Below, in pieces: positions 1 to 9,200 of a DNA stretch of 64,000 nt; within the stretch, counting starts at the first letter, position 1, and every line of letters starts with the position of its first letter. Source of the DNA: RCC1774 sp050330855 (lineage in GTDB: Bacteria; Cyanobacteriota; Cyanobacteriia; Thermosynechococcales; Thermosynechococcaceae); contig JBHJNL010000127.1 of NCBI GenBank assembly GCA_050330855.1, forward strand, positions 3,371 to 67,370, written 5' to 3'. The notes beneath the pieces were generated by a model that was given only the letters and a program-made list of their open reading frames with translations, made no database searches and was not told where the DNA came from. Both the position numbers and the translations under genes were made by a program.

Positions 1-423
1 AGCTTCGGGGTCGATCTCGGCTCAGGTGGTGACTTCCCGATTCTAGGAGTTCGAGGCTTGAAAACTCAAGTGGCAACATCTAGCCATAATACAGGCAATA
101 CCTTAGATGGCAGTTTTGGGAATAATCCAGTCCCAGGTCCACGTAAACCTGAGAATGTCACGATTGAATTTGCTTTGACTGACAGTAGAGAAGTCTTTAA
201 ATGGTTTGACACCGTCAATCCGAAAGGTGGGAAAGGTCGCCAGTATGACGTTAAAGATATGACGGTCTATGGCTATGACGAAGATATGGAACCCCTGATG
301 GAGATCAAGCTAGTGGGGGCTTACCCCATTCGCTGGAAACTGGCGTCAGTGGGTGCTGCTGAAGATGGTCTTCTCAAAGAAGAAGTGGAGTTTGTCATCA
401 CAAATATCGAGAAGGTGAAGTAA
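1..423 (+). CDS. CIS/phage tail tube protein, 5' truncated by window edge
   Basis: The frame is open from base 1, so the gene starts upstream and only its last 140 residues are here. The visible part shares the pattern of the next gene: a (S/K)HN(T/I)GN motif, then a V(P/S)GPR(K/Q)P turn, then a (T/K)VNP(K/V)GG motif and an alternating beta-strand pattern. This is the T4 gp19-like tail tube family that builds the inner tube of contractile injection systems. The downstream genes (two more tube-type proteins, a DUF4255 terminator and an AAA+ ATPase) agree with this. Family membership is inferred from motif pattern and context. The sheath, LysM, spike and tape-measure genes are not in the window and probably lie to the left. 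Confidence 0.75.
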   Translation, partial: SFGVDLGSGGDFPILGVRGLKTQVATSSHNTGNTLDGSFGNNPVPGPRKPENVTIEFALTDSREVFKWFDTVNPKGGKGRQYDVKDMTVYGYDEDMEPLMEIKLVGAYPIRWKLASVGAAEDGLLKEEVEFVITNIEKVK

Positions 424-559
424 TTTAGCGTGGAGCATAAATCTAGAAATAAAAACTAAGCTTATGCTTCACAATACCAGTCCAATAAATCTCATTCTGT
501 CAAGAACAAAAATAGGCTGATCTAGAACTTTTCTAAATCTATACACTAGGAGAAAAATA

Positions 560-1021
560 ATGCCACGAACAGTAAGAGCAATTGCCTACGCCTCTTCCTA
601 TGAGCTTGAAATTCCTGGAGAGACTGAGAATATACCAATCTCAGGCATTGAAGAGGTATCGGCCTACGTAGAAACGTCTAAACATAACATCGGGAACAAG
701 GCAAAGGAACAACTTAACAAGCCGGTATCTGGCCCCCGCCAACCTGGAGATGCTGTTTTCACCGCGCCCGTAACGACGCAGAACAAGCTATATGAATGGT
801 ACAACAAAGTCAATCCTGTGGGTGGCGTAGGGCGTGATCTATCAGGCAACTTGAAGCCTCCTTCACTCATCATCAAAGGCGCAGATGAGGATCAGATTCT
901 ACAGATCGAGATGGATGATGCATTTCCCTTTTCGGTTGAATGGACAGATTTAGATTCTTCTTCTGCAGAGATTACGGGAGAAAAAATCACAATAAAATGC
1001 ACAGACATTGACTGCATGTAA
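560..1021 (+). CDS. CIS/phage tail tube protein (gp19-like)
   Basis: A 153-residue protein of the T4 gp19-like tube family, expected to polymerise into the inner tube of a contractile injection system. It has the same KHNIGN, VSGPRQPGD and KVNPVGG motifs as the truncated gene before it, so the two are paralogues. The start ATG follows a clean AGGAG ribosome binding site (TAGGAGAAAAATA) in a gap of 136 bases after the first tube gene. The length is usual for Pvc1/Pvc5-type tube subunits. Which copy forms the main tube and which forms a specialised ring cannot be told from sequence alone. Confidence 0.75.
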   Translation: MPRTVRAIAYASSYELEIPGETENIPISGIEEVSAYVETSKHNIGNKAKEQLNKPVSGPRQPGDAVFTAPVTTQNKLYEWYNKVNPVGGVGRDLSGNLKPPSLIIKGADEDQILQIEMDDAFPFSVEWTDLDSSSAEITGEKITIKCTDIDCM

Positions 1022-1118
1022 TTCTGATCAACCTCATTTTTGACAACTTGAGAAGGTGTTTGCAAACATCTTCTCAAGCTCAATGTATTGGCTTTCAAAT
1101 TCACCGGAGAATGACCAT

Positions 1119-1676
1119 ATGGGCATCAAGCAAAGAGCACAAAGCATGTACCAGGATCCAGATCCGATCTCTAATTCTAGGTTTGGTGTGGAGCTTGAGT
1201 TAGATGGTGCGAACGGAACGGATGGCTACTTCATGGAATGTCTGGGTATCAACCATACCCAAGATGTCGTTGAATTCTGTGAGGTTACACCCAACAAATG
1301 GGGACAGAAAGCAGATAAGGGCCAAGTGGTCAGAACAAAGCTTCCTGGCAATGTCAGGAGTGGCAACATTACACTCCGTCGAGGCTTAATCAAGTCCATG
1401 GTTATATGGGACTGGCTTGAGGATGTAGAGGGAGGGAAATGGGCTGATAAGCGAAAAAGCTTTACTCTAAATTTTTATAACAGCGATAGCACGCGGGTTG
1501 TTGAATTAAAGTTTGAACGTGCTTGGCCCACCGGTTACAAGCTGGGCGACACTAGTGCCCATGACTCAGAGATTGCAATTGAAGAGCTTGAAATTGCGTT
1601 TGAAGGATTTAAGCGGATCGAGGCGGGTGGCCTAGGAGATAAAGCAATGGGTGCAGGAAGCAGATTTATGAATTAA
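1119..1676 (+). CDS. Phage tail protein, second tube/tube-initiator type
   Basis: Predicted 185-residue tail protein of the conserved bacterial phage-tail-region type. It opens with FGVELE, carries the TPNKWGQ and LRRGLIKSM(V/I)IWDW patterns, and ends with an ELEIAFEGFKR strand. Such proteins occur in eCIS loci as tube or tube-initiator subunits. A longer reading from GTG at 1056 is possible, but ATG at 1119 has the better ribosome binding site (GGAGA about ten bases upstream) and gives the usual N-terminus, so it is preferred. The gene sits between the gp19-like tube genes and the DUF4255 gene. It is more divergent from the first two tube proteins than they are from each other. Confidence 0.75.
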   Translation: MGIKQRAQSMYQDPDPISNSRFGVELELDGANGTDGYFMECLGINHTQDVVEFCEVTPNKWGQKADKGQVVRTKLPGNVRSGNITLRRGLIKSMVIWDWLEDVEGGKWADKRKSFTLNFYNSDSTRVVELKFERAWPTGYKLGDTSAHDSEIAIEELEIAFEGFKRIEAGGLGDKAMGAGSRFMN

Positions 1677-1716
1677 AGAAATATTGGGATAATGTATACC
1701 TCATGATGAGGCTTTT

Positions 1717-3249
1717 ATGAATAGTGGACTTGCGATCGCATCTATAACCGCGGTCTTAAAAAATCTATTAGAAGACGGCCTGGTGCAGAATACAGCGCTG
1801 TCTAGCATGGGCAATATATTAGTGACGACGCTGCCCCCCGATCAGATCTCGGTGGGCGTCGATGGTCAACCTCAGCTCAATCTGTTTTTGTATCAGGTTT
1901 CGCAAAATCGGAATGCAGACTGGATCGGGCAAAATAGCCAACAGACAAACTCAGGACATTTTCCCCATTCTGCTCAGGCCAGTATAGGTAGTGAAACATC
2001 TCAGCTCGCCATCAACCTTCACTATTTAATTACCGTTTACGGGACTCAAGACTTTCAAACAGAGATGCTGCTGGGGTGCGTCATGCAGCTCATGCATCAA
2101 AGCCCCGTCCTCTCAAATGATGCGATTCGCAATTCACTGAAGCATGCTGCATCCATGAACCGCGCCGGACCGTTTGCCCAAGCGGTAGCCTCCAACTCAT
2201 TTGATGCCTTGATTAACCAACTCGGTCAGGTACAAATCGCGCCAGATCTGTTTGATACAGAGCAGATGTCTAGACTGTGGTCCCTGCTGCAAGGCTCATA
2301 CCGCCCCTCTGTTACCTATGAGGTTTCAATGATTTCAATCTCATCGGAGCAGCCTTCTAGCATTGCGGTCACTAACGCTGAGGGACCGGCATTGGATGAT
2401 AGGGAACGCCCGGTGATTGAAAAAGTGATGGCTTCACCGGCAACAAATGGTGCGATTATACCGGGTTGCGATCTGATTCTCTATGGCAAACATTTAGATG
2501 GCGATATTACCAAAGTTCGATTAAACGAAGACGAGCTAACTCCCACTATTGTTGAAGATATAAGGCTTTTAGTGAAATTGCCACCCACACTACAGGCTGG
2601 GGTGCATCAGATCCAGGTGATTCATAAAGAGGTTACTAATCCTCTATCTGAAAGTGGAATGACCTCAAGCAGGCTCTCTTTCAAATTACATCCCCAAATA
2701 AAAGCTTCTGCTAAGACATCAAACAGTAATGGTCAAGAGCAGACTGAAGGAACAACTGTAATGGTTCGATTTAATCCAAAAATTGCAGAGGCGCAGCAGG
2801 TTGTCCTCAAATTCATGGCAGCAGATGAGTACTCAGATCAGGTTTTTACCGTCAGTGCTCCCCCTAGAGACTCAGAAACTGATGCTGTTGAAGTTGTAGT
2901 CAATGATATTCCATCAGGGCTATATCTAGTGCAGGCTCAAGTGGATGGTGCTGACAGTTTCTTAGACCTCAATCAGAGGGATCATCGAGTCATGATTCAA
3001 ACTCAAACTTTAGCTTCTAGCAGTGGGGATGAAGAAATGAGTGAAACGGAATATCAGGATACTGCACTAATAGAAGGTAACTCTGAGACTGAGGAAACAG
3101 CATTAGAAGCGCAGCCTAAAAATGAAAACTCCGAGATTGAAGACCATCACGAAGATTCCGTGAAAGATAGTAATACTGAGACTGAATCAGTAGATGTCAC
3201 AATGAGTAGGGTTGGTAATTTAGACAATAAAGTTGAAACAAAAGTATAG
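1717..3249 (+). CDS. DUF4255 (Pvc16-type) tail terminator/cap protein
   Basis: A 510-residue protein whose first about 190 residues fit the DUF4255 / Pvc16 N-terminal domain: a start reading MNSGLAIASITAVLKNLL, an NLFLYQV strand and a LHYLITVYG strand. This family caps the distal tube and sheath in extracellular CIS. The middle (about residues 225-430) looks like one or two IPT/TIG-type Ig-like domains (GAIIPGCDLILYGKHL). The C-terminus from about residue 430 is acidic, low in complexity and rich in Glu, Ser and Thr, probably disordered. It lies 40 bases after the third tube gene, with a GAGG-type ribosome binding site. The acidic tail is not part of the core family and may be lineage-specific. 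Confidence 0.8.
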   Translation: MNSGLAIASITAVLKNLLEDGLVQNTALSSMGNILVTTLPPDQISVGVDGQPQLNLFLYQVSQNRNADWIGQNSQQTNSGHFPHSAQASIGSETSQLAINLHYLITVYGTQDFQTEMLLGCVMQLMHQSPVLSNDAIRNSLKHAASMNRAGPFAQAVASNSFDALINQLGQVQIAPDLFDTEQMSRLWSLLQGSYRPSVTYEVSMISISSEQPSSIAVTNAEGPALDDRERPVIEKVMASPATNGAIIPGCDLILYGKHLDGDITKVRLNEDELTPTIVEDIRLLVKLPPTLQAGVHQIQVIHKEVTNPLSESGMTSSRLSFKLHPQIKASAKTSNSNGQEQTEGTTVMVRFNPKIAEAQQVVLKFMAADEYSDQVFTVSAPPRDSETDAVEVVVNDIPSGLYLVQAQVDGADSFLDLNQRDHRVMIQTQTLASSSGDEEMSETEYQDTALIEGNSETEETALEAQPKNENSEIEDHHEDSVKDSNTETESVDVTMSRVGNLDNKVETKV

Positions 3250-3272
3250 TACTCTCTACTATGTTTACAACT

Positions 3273-3296
3273 ATTCTGAATATAGAGATTCAGAAT
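3273..3296 (+). terminator. Perfect hairpin after the tail-terminator gene
   Basis: ATTCTGAAT, a six-base loop (ATAGAG) and ATTCAGAAT form a perfect nine-pair stem just after the DUF4255 gene, followed by AATTTATAA. The tail is AT-rich but lacks a real T run. It may be a weak terminator or an RNA-processing hairpin that lowers expression of the nuclease gene relative to structural genes. Confidence 0.4.
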
Positions 3297-3336
3297 AATT
3301 TATAACTACCTATTAAGAACCTAACGAGGAACCGTT

Positions 3337-3819
3337 ATGAATGAGCATGAAACCCGCGCTAAGACGGCTAAGACGCGCGCAGATGCAGCGCGCGCAGGTC
3401 ATAATGCAGCAGATATAGTGGTAGGTTCTCGCGCTTCTTATCCACCCGATCGATGGGGTGAAGCACCTCATGCAGCACGCAATCAAAAGGACAAATCTGG
3501 CGGAAAGAAAAGTGCAGTTAAGTGTCATTCTGGTCATGGTGTTTTAACGACTATGACAATCTATTTCACTGGGGACTCGATGAAGGATATTGCGGACCTT
3601 GTTGCGAAAACGGGTCGGGGTGGACCTGGCAGTGGGGAGACCTGGCACCACGGTGACCGTGGAGAGAACGGCTACGGCCCCGTTTACTTAATGCAGACTA
3701 CTGAACATGCTCGAATTTCTCATATGCAAGGAAGTGCCCAGGCAAGAGTTTATCAACATGGGGGCAATCCTGATAATCAGGCAAAACTGTGCATTCCACA
3801 CCACCCATATGCCTCGTGA
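3337..3819 (+). CDS. WHH-type HNH nuclease, candidate CIS cargo toxin
   Basis: A 160-residue protein with an Ala/Arg/Lys-rich N-terminus of about 85 residues and a C-terminal domain that looks like the WHH family of HNH/EndoVII toxin nucleases. Seen directly: a strand reading TIYFTGDSMKDIADL, then TWHHGD with W103-H104-H105, then YLMQTTEH and SHMQGSA with H124 and H129. The family pattern is a Trp-His-His motif followed by LVP/LMQ, a His, then H-(T/M)-x-G. Such domains are common at the C-termini of polymorphic toxins. The gene is enclosed between the tail-terminator and the AAA+ ATPase of the injection system, has a GAGGA ribosome binding site and no signal peptide, which suits a payload loaded into the tube. 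No immunity gene is evident. The DNase role is inferred. Confidence 0.6.
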   Translation: MNEHETRAKTAKTRADAARAGHNAADIVVGSRASYPPDRWGEAPHAARNQKDKSGGKKSAVKCHSGHGVLTTMTIYFTGDSMKDIADLVAKTGRGGPGSGETWHHGDRGENGYGPVYLMQTTEHARISHMQGSAQARVYQHGGNPDNQAKLCIPHHPYAS

Positions 3820-3921
3820 ACGAATGAGTCAAGCGAGCCTTAATTGGATAGTGAGTAATTATAGGCAGTAGTCAATCAGTCTGCCGCACTAGTTCTCAAA
3901 GCTAGAGTGATCTTAGATATA

Positions 3922-4013
3922 TAGCGGATTTCAGATCTATGGAGTACAGCATGAGACATGCCAGCTATAGCTTACAGGGATTATACTGCTCTCTGCAATT
4001 ATGAAATTTGCTA
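3922..4013. mobile_element. Degenerate MITE-like element with TA flanks
   Basis: The ends TAGCGGATTTCA and TGAAATTTGCTA are imperfect inverted repeats about 92 bases apart, each bordered by TA. The left end continues GATCTATGGAGTACA, which resembles the left end of the element at 34708. It is probably a decayed relative. It occupies much of the gap between the nuclease and ATPase genes; the rest of that gap shows nothing else. Confidence 0.4.
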
Positions 4014-4089
4014 TAATAATCAGGATCTTTATATAAAAAAATTCTTCTAATAATTCTCAGTTATTGCGCTAATTTTTAGGGACGTTCAT

Positions 4090-6147
4090 ATGAAAAATTC
4101 AACACAACATGAAAGCTGGTATCAATTAAATAGAGACTATTTGATGGTGGCATTAAATGAACTAAATGCTCTTTTAACAAGCTACAAAAAGCAGTCAGAT
4201 TCTAGCTCTAGTGTAAAGCCTGTTGACATCGATCAGTATCATGACAGGCTCAGGGAAATAGCATCAAAAATGGCACAGCCTCCAGCCCTTGAGCAACTTT
4301 GCCAAAGTTTTAAGCTTTCAGAATTTGAGCGCATAATCTTGATGTTATGTGCAGCGCCAGAGATCGATTCTCATTTCACAAAATTATGTGCTGAGATACA
4401 TGGTTTTGATCGATCTTGTCCGACCTTTGGCTTGGCTTTTAATTCATTGCCAAATGCTCATTGGAGTGCTTTGGCACCCGACGCGCCGCTCCGTTACTGG
4501 AAGTTAATAAATCTAGGCGCAGGGGCGATTCTCACTGAAGCATCTCTTTCCATTGATGAGAGAATACTGCATTATCTAGTTGGTATTCAAACTATTGATC
4601 CATTGCTGTCTAGCATAACTGAGCTATCTCAAGAATCAAAACCACTTATCCCCTCTCATCAGAGTTTGGCGAATAATATTCAGGCTTTGTGGCAGCGTCA
4701 ACGAGATTTGTCTTCAGGTATTCCCCCCATCATTCAGCTCTGTGGTCCAGAAATTGAAGATAAGATCGACATTGCACAAGTTGTATGTCACCAATTTGAG
4801 CGACGGGTGAGTTCCCTAAGCTGTCATCGCTTGCCTCTCAACGCTGAAGACTTAGCCACTTTCATTCGCCGATGGGAACGGGAGAGTATCTTAGAACAGA
4901 GAGTCCTACTCCTTAATTGTGATGATCTAGATCCAACGGATCAACTGCTGCAAACGTCTCTCAATCAACTACTTGAAGAAGTCAAAGGATTGATTATTAT
5001 CACCTGCCGGACTCCCTTCCAGGGCATCAGGCGTCAGATGATTCGCTTCGATGTTCCTAAACCCCATCCCCAGGAACAGATGATGTCTTGGGAAGCCTCT
5101 GTAGCAGAACTTAAAGCTCAGCTCAACGGCCAAAGGAATCTAGTCCCCGAAGCAGAACAGCTCTCTCAAGATTTGCAGGGACTCACCGCTCAATTTCAAC
5201 TGAGTACCTCTATGATTCGTCGAGCCTGCACCGCCGCCGTCGGACAACTTAAAACACAGTCTGAGCCTTCGCTGAAGCAGGCGCTATGGCAAAGCTGTCG
5301 AGTTCAAGCGCGTCCAGGACTAGATGAGCTAGCAGAGCGTCTTGAATCTAAGCTGTCCTGGGATGATTTGGTGCTGCCGCCACTGCAGCAAGAAACCTTA
5401 GAATCAATCTCGGCCCATGTCCGGCAAAGAGCGAAGGTCTACGAAACCTGGGGATTTGCTGCCAAGAATAGGCGGGGGTTAGGGATTGCGGCTCTCTTCG
5501 CTGGCCCCAGTGGAACGGGTAAAACTCTTGCTGCAGGCGTCTTAGCGAATGAGCTGCAGTTAGATCTCTACAAAATCGAGCTGTCGTCTGTCGTTAGTAA
5601 ATACATCGGCGAAACTGAAAAAAATCTGCAGCGAATTTTTGATGCCGCCGAGAGCGGTGGTGCCATATTGCTCTTTGACGAAGCAGACTCTATTTTCGGC
5701 AAACGGAGTGAGGTGAAAGATTCTAAAGATCGCTATGCTAACCTTGAGGTCAGTTATTTGCTGCAGCGTATGGAATCCTATCCGGGGTTAGCGATTCTAA
5801 CTACAAACTTGCAAAGTAGCTTAGATCCGGCATTTTTGCGGCGGCTGCGGTTTGTGACCCAATTCGCGCTTCCCGATGCAGCCCATCGTGCCCAGATTTG
5901 GCGGCGAGTATTTCCACCCACTGCACCAACGCAAGGGCTTGCCTTTGAGCGATTGGCTCAACTCAATACACCGGGTGGAAACATTCGTAATATTGCCCTG
6001 AATGCTGCCTTTATCGCTGCTGATGCGGGAGAACCCGTTCAAATGAAACATATTTTGAGGGCAACTCAAACAGAGTATGAGAAGTTAGGCAAGTCCTTGA
6101 CTAGTGTTGAAGTGTCAGGCTGGGTTGACGAAAAAGTTTTTGTTTAA
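4090..6147 (+). CDS. AAA+ ATPase, Pvc15-type CIS ATPase
   Basis: A 685-residue protein with a degenerate N-terminal half and a C-terminal AAA+ module. The Walker A motif is GPSGTGKT at residues 472-479, Walker B is LLFDEAD at 527-533, sensor 1 is TTN, and an arginine pair (FLRRLRF) follows. The N-terminal half resembles the winged-helix and inactive ATPase-like region usual for this group. This double-domain AAA+ protein is a standard part of extracellular CIS loci (Pvc15), where it is thought to act in cargo loading or particle assembly. It follows the nuclease candidate and ends the left half of the locus with a strong hairpin terminator. Confidence 0.85.
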   Translation: MKNSTQHESWYQLNRDYLMVALNELNALLTSYKKQSDSSSSVKPVDIDQYHDRLREIASKMAQPPALEQLCQSFKLSEFERIILMLCAAPEIDSHFTKLCAEIHGFDRSCPTFGLAFNSLPNAHWSALAPDAPLRYWKLINLGAGAILTEASLSIDERILHYLVGIQTIDPLLSSITELSQESKPLIPSHQSLANNIQALWQRQRDLSSGIPPIIQLCGPEIEDKIDIAQVVCHQFERRVSSLSCHRLPLNAEDLATFIRRWERESILEQRVLLLNCDDLDPTDQLLQTSLNQLLEEVKGLIIITCRTPFQGIRRQMIRFDVPKPHPQEQMMSWEASVAELKAQLNGQRNLVPEAEQLSQDLQGLTAQFQLSTSMIRRACTAAVGQLKTQSEPSLKQALWQSCRVQARPGLDELAERLESKLSWDDLVLPPLQQETLESISAHVRQRAKVYETWGFAAKNRRGLGIAALFAGPSGTGKTLAAGVLANELQLDLYKIELSSVVSKYIGETEKNLQRIFDAAESGGAILLFDEADSIFGKRSEVKDSKDRYANLEVSYLLQRMESYPGLAILTTNLQSSLDPAFLRRLRFVTQFALPDAAHRAQIWRRVFPPTAPTQGLAFERLAQLNTPGGNIRNIALNAAFIAADAGEPVQMKHILRATQTEYEKLGKSLTSVEVSGWVDEKVFV

Positions 6148-6172
6148 GGAATATGCAGACTGAACTCGCTTG

Positions 6173-6208
6173 AAATGCTGATGTTGGATGGATAACAGCA
6201 TTTTTCTC
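6173..6208 (+). terminator. Rho-independent terminator after AAA+ ATPase
   Basis: AAATGCTG and CAGCATTT form an eight-pair stem around a 15-base loop, followed by TTCTCTC. It lies about 25 bases after the ATPase stop codon and closes the left CIS gene block. Confidence 0.65.
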
Positions 6209-6249
6209 TCAGATCAGTATAATTAGTGGGCTGTAGCAGGTTAGTTTGC

Positions 6250-9200
6250 ATGAAATGCGATCGCACCCATCCTCTCCTATTCACAGTTAGCTCACTATCA
6301 GTGCTAAGCATCGGCTTATGTCTCAGCGTTGCGATCAAAGAAGCCTCAGCACAAAGCCAACTCACCCCTGATCGCACCCTAGGTGCAGAGTCATCAAGAG
6401 TTGAGCCGCAAATACAGCCTACCCCCACCGATCTGATTACAGGCGGTGCGCGGCGCGGGCAAAATCTCTTCCACAGCTTTGCAGACTTCAACGTTGCCCC
6501 AGGACAATCCATTTTTTTTAGCAATCCCAACGGTGTCACCAATATTCTGACCCGCGTGACCGGTAATCATGCGTCCCAGATCGAAAGCACCCTTGGTGTC
6601 CAGGGGGACGCAAACCTTTTTCTCATTAACCCCAACGGCATTACCTTTGGTCCCAAGGCGTCGCTTGATGTTGGCGGTTCATTTGTCGCCACAACAGCAA
6701 ATGCCATTCAATTCAATCAAGAAAGCTTTTTTAGAGCAACCTCCCCTGAACAGTCAGTGCTACTCACGATTCAGCCCTCTGCGTTCTTCTTCAATCAGAG
6801 TAATTCTGGGCAGATTACCAATCAATCACAAGCCTTTTTCGGGGGTATCTCGGCAGTATCTGATGGAGCGCGGTCGACGACCGGTCTGGGGGTTCCTGAG
6901 GGAAAAAGTCTTTTATTGGTTGGCGGCAATATTAATCTCAATAGAGGGGGATTAAATTCAATCAATGGTCGGGTAGACATTGCCAGTGTTCAGGCAGGGC
7001 AAACCCTAAAAATCAACGCGACCGATGGTGAACTCTCTTTAGGCTCTTTGCCTTCTGCCCAGGCTGGAGACATTAACCTTCAGCGGGCTTCAGTCACAAA
7101 TGCTGGTTCGCGGGACACAACTGAAGGCGCGAGAAAAGGCTTGATTCGCTTTCAAGGCAAAAACCTTGCGTTAACAGATAGTTCAATTAGAAACACTATC
7201 TCAAACATCCCTGACCCAGTCGAGGGAAACAGTACAGGGATTGTGCTGATAGCAGAGAACATTGTTTTGCAGGATACCTCTTTTTCAGTCGCTCCCTTTG
7301 CTTCTTCCGGCCCAAGCGGAAATATTTTTATTGAGGCCGATCAGTTCACCGCTCATGAGTCTTCTCTATCAACTGGAGCGGCAGATCAAGGGACTGATGG
7401 GAACATCACTATCAAGGTGAGAAAGCTATTATCCCTCGAGGATAGTCGTCTTAATACTGAATCAGCTACTAATTTTGTTGATCCAGGTCAGAGTGGAGAT
7501 ATTAAGATTAATGCCGGAGAATTTATTGCTCGAAATGCAGATCTTTCTACTTCTACAGCAGGTCTAGGGAACGGAGGAAATATTCTCATTGATGTCAAAA
7601 ATAAAATCCTGCTTGAGAATAGTACGATTAGTAGTGAATCAAATCCATCACCGGCTGGCCCTTTTGCAGATACGGGTGATGCGGGTGATATTGAGATCAA
7701 CACTGATGAATTGCTCAGTCTAGGTACTAACTTTTCTACTTCTACTTCTACTCAAGGGAATGCAGGCGATATCACCTTCAATATTGGCGATCGAATTCTG
7801 CTTAGTAGCACTACCATCTTTAGTGTCTCAAGATCCTCCGCTATGGGCGATGCAGGCAATATTGAAATCAATGCGAAACAGCTTGCTGGCAAGAGCAATA
7901 GTGAGTTAGCTACCTCAACATTTGGTGAGGGGGATGCAGGAAGTATTACTGTTGATGTCGCTGACACGATCTCACTCGACCACAGTAACGTTATAAGCGA
8001 GACGGTAGACGCAACCGGAAATGCATTAAATGGCAATGGCGGCAATATTAAGATCAGTGCGAAAAAGCTTATAAGTCGCAACAGTAATTTCTCCACTTCA
8101 ACGCTGAGTCAGGGAGATGCCGGAGACTTAACGTTTAAGATTGACGATCAACTATTATTGACAAATAGCACTATCTCAAGTGGTGGTGACTTTCAAGTCC
8201 TAGATGACGGCAGCATCTTTTCACTCTCCGAAGGTACAGGTGATACCGGCAGTATTGAGATTGATGCTAGGCAACTGGTTAGTCATAACAGTCGTTTCTT
8301 GAACACAGCACTAGGTTCTGAGAATTCTGGAGAGCTGACTTTCAATATTGCGGATCAATTCTCGCTTGTCGATAGTACTATTTCGAGTCAAAACTTTATC
8401 CTAGTAGAAGAAGGTGACTTTCTTGGCTTACTAATAGGTGAAGGTGATGCTGGCAATATCACTATCAATGCTAAGCAACTCGATAGTCGCAATAGTTTCT
8501 TGTCTAGCACCACATTTAGTCAGGGGAGTGCAGGAGACTTGAGTTTTAATATTAGTCATCAGTTTCTGCTTGATAACAGCCTTATTCTGAGTGACACAGT
8601 TTTCGATGCAGGTCGCGGAGGCAGCATTAATATTCAAACCCAACAACTGCAGGCCACGAATGAGTCAGAAATATCTGCCGCAACTTTTGGCAGTGGCGCA
8701 GGTGGCAATCTCAATATCTTTGCCTCAGAAGGTATTGAGTTGAGGTCAGGCAGTCAATTATCTGTCGCATCGGAGGCATCGGCCTCTGGCAATGCGGGTA
8801 ACTTAAATGTTGAAACCCAGGCATTAACCATTGCTGATGGCGCTCAAGTCACAGTGAGCAGCCCTCAAGCCCAAGCCGGAACCCTGACCATCAAGGCAAA
8901 TTCGCTTGAACTCAATCAAGGAACTATCAGTGCAGAGACAGGTGAGAGTGGACAAGAAGGAGCTAATATTAATCTGCAAACTTCCCAGACTCTAACCCTG
9001 AGCAATGAGAGTCTCATTTCTGCTGATGCCTTCGGAGAAGCTAACGGTGGCAATATTTTAATCGATTCCCCTATACTCCTTGCCCTACCGCCAGAAGGAT
9101 CGAATGGCAGCGACATTATTGCCAATGCCGTTGATGGTCGAGGTGGTGTCATTAGCGTTAATACCCAGGGACTGTTTGGTATTGAGCCTCGGGCTTCTCT

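Noticed and set aside
3820..4089. A CRISPR or ncRNA in the gap after the nuclease gene
   Set aside because: No regular repeats or conserved RNA fold; the gap is explained by the degenerate MITE and a ribosome binding site.
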